Positions 15,977-21,695 of a DNA stretch of 21,695 bases are shown piece after piece. The stretch comes from Chitinophaga pinensis (lineage in GTDB: Bacteria; Bacteroidota; Bacteroidia; UKL13-3). The stretch covers positions 1 to 21,695 of the forward strand of contig CAMCJW010000010.1 in NCBI GenBank assembly GCA_945875195.1. The letters are read 5' to 3'. The notes under the pieces are model-generated. The model saw only the letters and a program-made list of their open reading frames with translations, was not told where the DNA came from and did not search any database. Position numbers and translations under genes: made by a program. Position 1 is the stretch's first letter. Every line of letters begins with the position of its first letter.

Positions 15977-17665
15977 GAAAATGATGAAAATCCATTTTTC
16001 TATGGAGGAGATTGGGAGCAGTTTAATATCCATTATGGCGATTCATTTACCTTCCCAGATTTTAAATGGCAGGGTGGTTTTAAATATATAATTAACCTCA
16101 CCCAGATTGGTCGCTGTGGCGAATCGGTTTCTAATTGGGATACCATAGAAATACAACCAGGTGCTAAGATTATTGCTAGTCCTGCTACCGTATACTCCAA
16201 CCCACTTGGACCAAGTGCTCTGCAACTCAATGGCTTTGTGGGCAATGCCACCAGTTTTGCTTGGAGTCCAACAAGCTATTTAGACAAACCACTTAATTTA
16301 AATCCAATAGCCACACCCACAGATACCATAACCTATATTCTATCTGCCTTTACCGACAATTGTGAGGCTTATGATACCTTGTTTATCAAACTCAATACAC
16401 TTGCCTTTGCAGGTGTGGTAGATACGGTTTGCAATAGTGCAGTTTTATTGGGAGCTAATTTTGATGCTTCCTTATTTTTGGCCTATCAATATGTTGAAAG
16501 TCCAAGTGATGTTTGGAGTGAAATTAGCAGCAGGTTGGCAAATGATTCTGCTTTCTTTGATAAGCTTTCTATGTATTTCTTAAGCCAACACGGTAAGAGT
16601 GCTTTACAATCTATTCCTGCTTATGCTAACTTTTTAGGTTCATTGAATAGAAACCAATTTTATGAAAAGAGTTGGTACCTAAACTATTTTATGCAATACC
16701 ACAATTCGCATAACTACCAAGATGCATTTGATAAGTTTGATCAAGAGGTAAGGGCAGACAATGCATTGAAAAATTATATAGGTGCAAATTCAATCTTCCA
16801 CCTAGCTGCCTTACAAACCTTTTTAGATTTATACGAAAATGCAGTTCTCAACAATAATCAAGTACAATTGAGCACTGTTTGGGAAAAATACATAGAGAAT
16901 GGCACTCAATGGGAGAGTTTGGGTAATTGGGACAACCAAATAAAAATATGGGATTCGGTAGCTGTTCCTACTCAATATAAAATTACGGTAATTGACAATG
17001 CCAACAGTTTGGTAGAATTTGACCAAGTTGCTATTTGGGCAGATAGGGCAATTGCGCCTATGTATTATGTGCAGTTTCAAACAGATTCTACTATTTACTT
17101 TACCAATGTAAGCGATCCAATTGCACCAACAACCTTATACAATTGGAACTTTGCAGATGGCACTACTAGCAATCAAACAAACCCTGTTCATACCTTTCCT
17201 TATTTTGATAGCACTTACATTGTTTGTTTAAGTGCAAGCAACCTATGCGGAACCTATACCTATTGCGATACCATTAGAGTAGATTCTGCGGGATTGATTG
17301 GATATTCGATGATAGGATACGGAGGTAGGGACGAAGAAAGAAAAGGTGATGTGGGGATGGTGAGATATGAAGGGGAAAGAATGGTGGAAAAATCCTCAAA
17401 TTCATACGAATCAGGAATAAAAGTTGTGGCATACCCTAATCCATTTAACCACGACCTTACCATCAGCTATCAAATAAGCAATACTTACCAGCAAGGCGAA
17501 TTGCTGGTTCAAAATGCTTTGGGTCAAACCATGAGCATGCAAAAATTTGGCGGTACAAACGGACAATTAAAAATACCTGTACAAACCCTTAGCGCAGGGC
17601 TTTATACCTATCAAATGATACTCGATGGGCGTTTGGTTCAAACCGGAAAATTGGCGAGAGAGTAG
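15977..17665 (+). pseudogene. 3' remainder of the interrupted secreted enzyme, with PKD and T9SS sorting domain
   Basis: This frame is the direct continuation of the preceding gene after its TAA, with no frame change: 562 sense codons, beginning ENDENPFFYGGDWEQF. It contains extracellular linker-like strands, a helical region (about 16480-16900), a PKD domain (YNWNFADGTTSNQTNPVHTF, around residue 1757 of the joined protein) and a type A T9SS C-terminal sorting domain beginning at YPNPF (residue 1855) and ending GLYTYQMILDGRLVQTGKLARE-style. An in-frame GTG at 16238 could in principle start a 475-residue protein, but there is no ribosome binding site or signal peptide there, and a sorting domain without a signal peptide could not be exported. 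It is therefore best read as the cut-off end of one 1931-residue protein. Confidence 0.7.
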
Positions 17666-17673
17666 GAAGACGC

Positions 17674-17874
17674 TTCTGGCTTCTAGCATCTGGCTGCTGG
17701 CAAAAACAGCTATTTTACTGCCTTGATAATAAATATATGTTTTCTGCTGTTACTATATTTCCACTCAACCCGAGTAACACTTCGACTAGCTCAGTGACCG
17801 AGAATTGCTAAATGCCAGACAACTGCTAAAAGCTAGTTGCCAGATGCTAGCTGCCAGATGCTAGTTGCCAGAAA
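17674..17874. repeat. inverted repeat with 14-bp tandem units in the gap before accD
   Basis: On the right, CTAGTTGCCAGATG-like units of 14 bases stand in tandem at 17833, 17847 and 17861, with a diverged unit at 17808. The left copy (17674-17702) is the reverse complement, containing TTCTAGCATCTGGCTGC. Between them, CTTCGACTAGCTCAGTGACCG (17780-17800) resembles a short word often seen between Bacteroidota genes. The 298-base gap 17666-17963 holds nothing else recognisable. Confidence 0.65.
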
Positions 17875-17963
17875 GCCTACAATCTATAAACCAGCATTTT
17901 AAGTAATTTTTCTTGGTATAATTGATTGGATGCTTTTATTTCGAACTTTATTAATGTTTTGAA

Positions 17964-18833
17964 ATGAGTTGGTATAAACGCGTTAAAGAAGGAATAACTA
18001 CCCTAACATCCGAGAAGAAATCGGTGCCCGATGGTTTGTGGCACAAGTGCAGCAGGTGTAAGAAAACCTTTTTGGTGGAAGATCATCAAAACAATGCTTA
18101 TGTATGTACTAATTGTAACTACCACGATAAGGTAGGCTCTCATGAGTATTTTGAAATTCTTTTTGGCAATAACTTTGAAGAGCTTTTTGCCAATATTATG
18201 CCAAGCGATCCTTTGCATTTTAAAGATACCAAAGAATACGCCAAGCGTTTAGTTGAATCGCAAGAGAAAAGTGGACTGAGTGATGCCATGCGCGTTGCTG
18301 TGGGTAATATTGCAGACGACATGAAGTTGGTGGTTGCTTGTATGGATTTTGGATTTATTGGTGGCAGTATGGGTAGTGTGGTGGGCGAAAAAATATCTAG
18401 AGCAATTGATTATGCCCGTGAGAACAGAATTCCATTGATGATTATCTCCAAATCTGGCGGTGCGCGCATGATGGAAGCGGCTTTCTCATTGATGCAAATG
18501 GCCAAAACTTCTGCTAAACTTGCCCTATTGGGTCAGGCAGGAGTGCCTTATATTTCTTTACTGACTGATCCAACCACGGGTGGAGTAACTGCTAGTTATG
18601 CCATGTTGGGCGATGTGAACATTGCCGAACCAGAAGCCTTAATTGGATTTGCTGGTCCTAGGGTAATTAGAGAAACCATTGGAAAAGATTTGCCAAAAGG
18701 TTTCCAAAGTTCGGAGTTTGTCTTGGAGCATGGTTTCCTAGATTTTATTGTGAACAGAAATGAGCTCAAAGCCAAGTTAAACGACCTGTTGCACATCATG
18801 ACCAAAACACCTATCTTGAAAAAAGAATCGTAA
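17964..18833 (+). CDS. accD: acetyl-CoA carboxylase carboxyltransferase subunit beta
   Basis: 289 residues, usual length. An N-terminal four-cysteine zinc ribbon (C29, C32, C48, C51; CSRCKK and CTNCNYH) is followed by the crotonase-like carboxyltransferase domain with MDFGFIGGSMGSVVGEK, SGGARMMEA, DPTTGGVTASYAMLGD and GFAGPRVI. With AccA it moves the carboxyl group from carboxybiotin to acetyl-CoA, giving malonyl-CoA for fatty acid synthesis. accA is not in this window. The gene is closed by a strong terminator directly downstream. Confidence 0.96.
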   Translation: MSWYKRVKEGITTLTSEKKSVPDGLWHKCSRCKKTFLVEDHQNNAYVCTNCNYHDKVGSHEYFEILFGNNFEELFANIMPSDPLHFKDTKEYAKRLVESQEKSGLSDAMRVAVGNIADDMKLVVACMDFGFIGGSMGSVVGEKISRAIDYARENRIPLMIISKSGGARMMEAAFSLMQMAKTSAKLALLGQAGVPYISLLTDPTTGGVTASYAMLGDVNIAEPEALIGFAGPRVIRETIGKDLPKGFQSSEFVLEHGFLDFIVNRNELKAKLNDLLHIMTKTPILKKES

Positions 18834-18849
18834 TTTTATTGTCCTATAC

Positions 18850-18889
18850 AAAAAGCTGTTTTGACCCTAAAGTTAAAACAGCTTTTTTT
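18850..18889 (+). terminator. intrinsic terminator after accD
   Basis: AAAAAGCTGTTTTGAC (18850-18865) pairs over 16 positions, with one G-U pair, with GTTAAAACAGCTTTTT (18872-18887); the loop is 6 bases and the stem ends in a run of seven T. It begins 16 bases past the accD stop. Confidence 0.85.
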
Positions 18890-18920
18890 GTGCCATATTA
18901 TTTATATAAATTGCGGTTCA

Positions 18921-19598
18921 TTGGAAAAGGAAATAACAACATCAAAGGAGAAAATCCTAAAGAAGGTAAGAACTGCCTTAAATTATAAATCAAAGAGTAG
19001 CTTTCAGAACATAGACCTGGAAAGCAATGTGTTTGTGCGCCCCGAGGGTGAAACACTCTCTGAAATGTTTGTGAAAAAATTTGTAGCAGTGAATGGTCAA
19101 TTTGTTTATTGCGATAACCAATTTGATTGCGTAGATAAACTGCTCGACCTCATTGAAGAACGCAAATGGAAGTATATTTTTAGTTGGGAAAATCCTATTC
19201 AAACTATTTTAGATGAGTCTGGCATTCACTATTATAATAAGAAGGATCATTTAGAAAAAATACAGGCATCCATTACAGGCTGCGAATCATTATTGGCAAG
19301 CTCGGGTACAATCTTAGTTAGTAGCTCAAAAAACAGCAGGGCACTCACCATTTGGCCTCCTGTTCATGTGGTGATTGCCAAAAGGTCGCAGGTAGTTTTA
19401 GATATCAAAGAATCTTTGCAAAGCATGCGCAACCGCTATGGAAAAAACATGCCTTCTATGATGAGTTATATTACTGGGCCAAGCAGAACCGATGAGTTAC
19501 CAAGCTCTGATACCGACAATTTACCTAAAACGGTTATTGGCGCGCACGGACCAGTAGAGCTTATCTTATTTTTGATAGACGACCGCAAGCAAGATTAA
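18921..19598 (+). CDS. LUD domain protein (LutC/YkgG family)
   Basis: About 225 residues from the TTG at 18921. The family features are TGCESLLASSGTILVSSS, RALTIWPPVHVVIAKRSQVV, ITGPSRTDEL and TVIGAHGPVELILFLID, the usual order of the LUD (lactate utilisation, DUF162) domain. LutC belongs with LutA and LutB in L-lactate oxidation, but neither is adjacent, as is common for stand-alone Bacteroidota copies, so the role is uncertain. No ATG is available: the frame also opens at TTG 18861, which lies inside the accD terminator. Family alignment suggests the protein begins near SKEKILKKVRTAL; an ATA at 18933, right behind AAAAGGAA, is the best placed codon but an unusual start. The start is therefore unsure. 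Confidence 0.82.
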   Translation: MEKEITTSKEKILKKVRTALNYKSKSSFQNIDLESNVFVRPEGETLSEMFVKKFVAVNGQFVYCDNQFDCVDKLLDLIEERKWKYIFSWENPIQTILDESGIHYYNKKDHLEKIQASITGCESLLASSGTILVSSSKNSRALTIWPPVHVVIAKRSQVVLDIKESLQSMRNRYGKNMPSMMSYITGPSRTDELPSSDTDNLPKTVIGAHGPVELILFLIDDRKQD

Positions 19599-19610
19599 GC
19601 CAATATTGTT

Positions 19611-20351
19611 TTGAAGAAGATTTATTTTGCTTCCGATTTCCATTTAGGTATTCCAGATGCCGCCTCTAGTTTTGAAAGAGAGAAAAGGATTATTCGCTGG
19701 CTGAACCAAATAAAACCAGATTGCGAGGCCTTGTACCTTTTAGGGGATACTTTTGATTTTTGGTTTGAATATAAATTGGTTGTTCCAAAGGGAAATATTA
19801 GGCTACTTGCCAAAATTGCAGAATTTGCCGATGAGGGCATACCCGTTCATGTTTTTCATGGCAACCACGACTTGTGGCAGTTTGGCTATTTTGAAAAAGA
19901 ACTTGGTGTTCAGGTTCATGCTGAACCTATTAGTATTCAGCTAGGAAAACACCTCTTTTATATTGGTCATGGCGATGGCTTAGGAGATGGCTGGCGATTC
20001 AACTTCATTTTATGGATTTATAGAAATAGGTTCTTCCAAAGAATTTTTGCCTTTATTCATCCTAACCTTGGAATAGGCTTTGCCAATTATTTGAGTCACA
20101 GAAGTAAGCTTAAAACATTTGATGGAAACTTCACCTTTAATGGGGAAGAAGAATTTTTGGTTAAGTATTGCAGGCAGCTAATAACTCAAGGTGATAAAAG
20201 CGAATATTACGTTTTTGGCCACCGACATTTACCCATGATTTATGATTTGGATCAAACCAAAAAATACGTGAACCTTGGCGATTGGATTGGGTTTAATACC
20301 TATGCAGTTTACGACGGACAAGCATTAACAATTGAAAAATTTGAAGGCTAA
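19611..20351 (+). CDS. lpxH: UDP-2,3-diacylglucosamine diphosphatase (LpxH-type)
   Basis: 246 residues with the calcineurin-like metallophosphoesterase motifs: D-x-H in ASDFHLG (D9, H11), GDTFDFW (D46), GNHDLW (N85, H86, D87), IGHGDGLGDG and FGHRHLP. The residues around the motifs match the LpxH branch, which cleaves UDP-2,3-diacylglucosamine to lipid X and UMP in lipid A synthesis at the inner membrane. The start is a TTG at 19611 (MKKIYFASDFHLG); no ATG exists near the N-terminus and the first motif follows at residue 8, so the TTG is well supported. It starts 12 bases after the LUD gene and overlaps the next gene by up to 20 bases, suggesting one transcript. Confidence 0.88.
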   Translation: MKKIYFASDFHLGIPDAASSFEREKRIIRWLNQIKPDCEALYLLGDTFDFWFEYKLVVPKGNIRLLAKIAEFADEGIPVHVFHGNHDLWQFGYFEKELGVQVHAEPISIQLGKHLFYIGHGDGLGDGWRFNFILWIYRNRFFQRIFAFIHPNLGIGFANYLSHRSKLKTFDGNFTFNGEEEFLVKYCRQLITQGDKSEYYVFGHRHLPMIYDLDQTKKYVNLGDWIGFNTYAVYDGQALTIEKFEG

Positions 20352-21177
20352 ATATCCAATTGGGTTAGTTACAAATGCTGGCAAATATTTAGTTGGCATG
20401 GTATGTTTTATCCTCATTAGTAGCTTTCAACCCTCATGGAATTTATTGACCCAAATTAGCATTCAGGCTAAAGATATAGAAACAGACAGGGTGGGTAATA
20501 TTTATGTGGTGAGCAATACCAATCAACTGTATAAATATGATGCATCTGGCAAGTTGTTGAGCACACTCAACTATGCCTATCAAGGTAATATTACTCATAT
20601 TGATGCCAGCAACCCTATGGAATTATACCTATTTTATAGGGAAATGAATGCTATAGTATTTTTGGATAATAACCTTGCTTACAGAGGCAAGCTAAATCTC
20701 AGCGATGCTGGAATAACGCAGGCATCGGCTATTGCCAGGAGTTACAACAATACCATTTGGGTATTTGATCAAGGCGATTTACAATTAAAAAATTTGAACA
20801 AAGAGGGCAATCTTATCCAAGCAAGTGGCAATGTTTTGCAATTTGCCCAAAGTAAAAATTTAAATCCATCCCTAATTATCGACAATGGATCGAGGGTATT
20901 TGTAAATGACAGTACTGAAGGCATTTTGGTATTTGATGTTTTTGCCAATTACATTAAAACCATACCCATTAAACTGAAGGAAGAATTTAAGATTTTAAAT
21001 GATGAATTATTTTATAGAAATGGCAATAATTTAATCAGTTATAGGTTCAGCACGTTACAAAGAGATACCTTACAATTGCCAGATATTAATTTTGCGGCAT
21101 TTAGTGTAGAAAAGGAAAGACTTTTTGTGTTGAACCCCTTGGGCATAAGCATATACAGCTACAAACCACAGAAGTAG
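20332..21177 (+). CDS. predicted exported beta-propeller-like protein, function unknown
   Basis: 281 residues if the TTG at 20332 is the start; an ATG at 20398 would remove 22 residues and much of the signal. A hydrophobic stretch (YLVGMVCFILISSF) near the N-terminus suggests export or a membrane anchor. The rest is a series of blade-like strands: DRVGNIYVVSN...QLYKYDASGKLL, MELYLFYREMNAIVFLDNN, NNTIWVFDQGDLQL, SRVFVNDSTEGILVFD, ERLFVLNPLGISIYSY. This resembles a six- or seven-bladed NHL/WD-like propeller without any catalytic motif. It overlaps lpxH by 20 bases, so it is probably coupled to it, hinting at an envelope role. I do not recognise a named family. Confidence 0.65.
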   Translation: MKNLKAKYPIGLVTNAGKYLVGMVCFILISSFQPSWNLLTQISIQAKDIETDRVGNIYVVSNTNQLYKYDASGKLLSTLNYAYQGNITHIDASNPMELYLFYREMNAIVFLDNNLAYRGKLNLSDAGITQASAIARSYNNTIWVFDQGDLQLKNLNKEGNLIQASGNVLQFAQSKNLNPSLIIDNGSRVFVNDSTEGILVFDVFANYIKTIPIKLKEEFKILNDELFYRNGNNLISYRFSTLQRDTLQLPDINFAAFSVEKERLFVLNPLGISIYSYKPQK

Positions 21178-21188
21178 CAAGCCTTTTA

Positions 21189-21218
21189 TTGTAAATTCTT
21201 AAGGATGCGCTATCTTTG
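21189..21218 (+). promoter_or_regulatory. Bacteroidota-type promoter of prfA
   Basis: TTG (21189-21191), a 19-base spacer, and TATCTTTG (21211-21218) match the consensus closely. It lies between the propeller gene stop and the prfA ATG, with 18 bases from the -7 element to the start, so prfA has its own promoter. Confidence 0.7.
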
Positions 21219-21236
21219 CGCCCTCTCAAAAACAAC

Positions 21237-21695
21237 ATGTTAGACAAATTAGAAGCCATATACCAACGTTTTAAGCAAGTAGAAGAGCAATTAAGTCAGC
21301 CCGATGTATTGGCCGACATGAAGCGTTTTACCCAAATGAACCGCGAATACAAAGGATTACAAAAGATTGTAGATAAGTACTTTGAATATAAAAATATAGT
21401 AGGTAATATACAAAACGCCAGAGAAATACTTAAAACCGAAAAGGACGATGAAATGCGTGAAATGGCCAAAATGGAGTTGGATGAGCTTGAGCCAAAAGTA
21501 GCACCCATTGAGGAAGAAGTAAGAATATTGATGATTCCGGCCGACCCTGAAGATAGCAAAAATGCGCTATTGGAAATTAGGGGCGGAACAGGTGGTGATG
21601 AGGCAAGTATTTTTGCAGGAGATTTGTACCGCATGTACATGTATTTCTGCGAAAAAAGAGGTTGGAAAACAGAGGTTGTGGATTTTACTGAAGGT
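21237..21695 (+). CDS. prfA: peptide chain release factor 1, N-terminal part (3' truncated by window)
   Basis: The frame from ATG 21237 (MLDKLEAIYQRFKQVEEQL) is open to the last base, giving 153 residues. The N-terminal helical domain (about 1-95) ends in IPADPEDSKNALLEIRGGTGGDEASIFAGDLYRMY, the hallmark start of the core release-factor domain. The PxT tripeptide loop and the GGQ motif lie outside the window, so RF1 rather than RF2 is inferred from the N-terminal similarity and the LDKLEAI start. RF1 releases peptides at UAA and UAG. The presence of an apparently normal gene supports UAA being read as stop in this organism. Confidence 0.92.
   Translation, partial: MLDKLEAIYQRFKQVEEQLSQPDVLADMKRFTQMNREYKGLQKIVDKYFEYKNIVGNIQNAREILKTEKDDEMREMAKMELDELEPKVAPIEEEVRILMIPADPEDSKNALLEIRGGTGGDEASIFAGDLYRMYMYFCEKRGWKTEVVDFTEG

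Noticed and set aside
16238..17665. Independent gene starting at GTG 16238
   Set aside because: The frame is open and protein-like back to the TAA at 15974, no ribosome binding site or signal peptide is present, and a sorting domain alone would be useless.
17784..17800. tRNA D-arm-like TAGCTCAGT
   Set aside because: No matching anticodon or T arm follows; it fits a short intergenic repeat word instead.

Overview
The window reads as a chromosomal segment of a Bacteroidota (Bacteroidetes) bacterium. The evidence is an AT-rich genome, promoters of the TTTG-N19-TAnnTTTG type, few recognisable Shine-Dalgarno sequences, a type IX secretion (T9SS) C-terminal sorting domain, and a set of housekeeping genes with family motifs typical of that phylum. 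No tRNA, rRNA, CRISPR array, transposase or phage gene was found.

Layout. 1-1558 (+): the tail of a membrane GT-C glycosyltransferase, overlapping an ACC deaminase/D-cysteine desulfhydrase-family PLP enzyme. 1541-4384 (-): a periplasmic parvulin-type prolyl isomerase and a cyclase-family hydrolase. 4467-5627 (+): an orphan sensor histidine kinase divergent from the cyclase. 5628-5964: a gene-free stretch built from nested inverted repeats. 5965-8994 (+): ruvX, def and a long-chain acyl-CoA ligase. 8991-9416 (-): a GNAT acetyltransferase. 9475-10527 (+): class I fructose-bisphosphate aldolase. 10528-11231: a 704-base gap with a 66-bp tandem repeat (2.9 copies) and a strong terminator. 11232-17665 (+): an accessory pair, a small lipoprotein and a very large secreted heparinase II/III-like protein. 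17666-17963: a repeat-bearing gap. 17964-21695 (+): accD, a LUD-domain protein, lpxH, a beta-propeller-like envelope protein and the start of prfA.

The most notable region is 11232-17665. The large gene is one uninterrupted reading frame of 1932 codons except for a single in-frame TAA at 15974-15976. The T9SS sorting domain lies downstream of that stop, so the product made by normal termination (1368 aa) would have a signal peptide and the putative catalytic module but no T9SS export signal. The upstream two thirds of the gene and the preceding lipoprotein gene are visibly more AT-rich than the downstream third, which suggests a mosaic gene with a transferred catalytic module. The housekeeping genes serve lipid and envelope biology (accD, acyl-CoA ligase, lpxH), translation (def, prfA), DNA repair (ruvX) and central carbon metabolism (aldolase). 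I see no convincing new multi-gene system; the unusual material is the interrupted secreted enzyme and three structurally different intergenic repeat elements.
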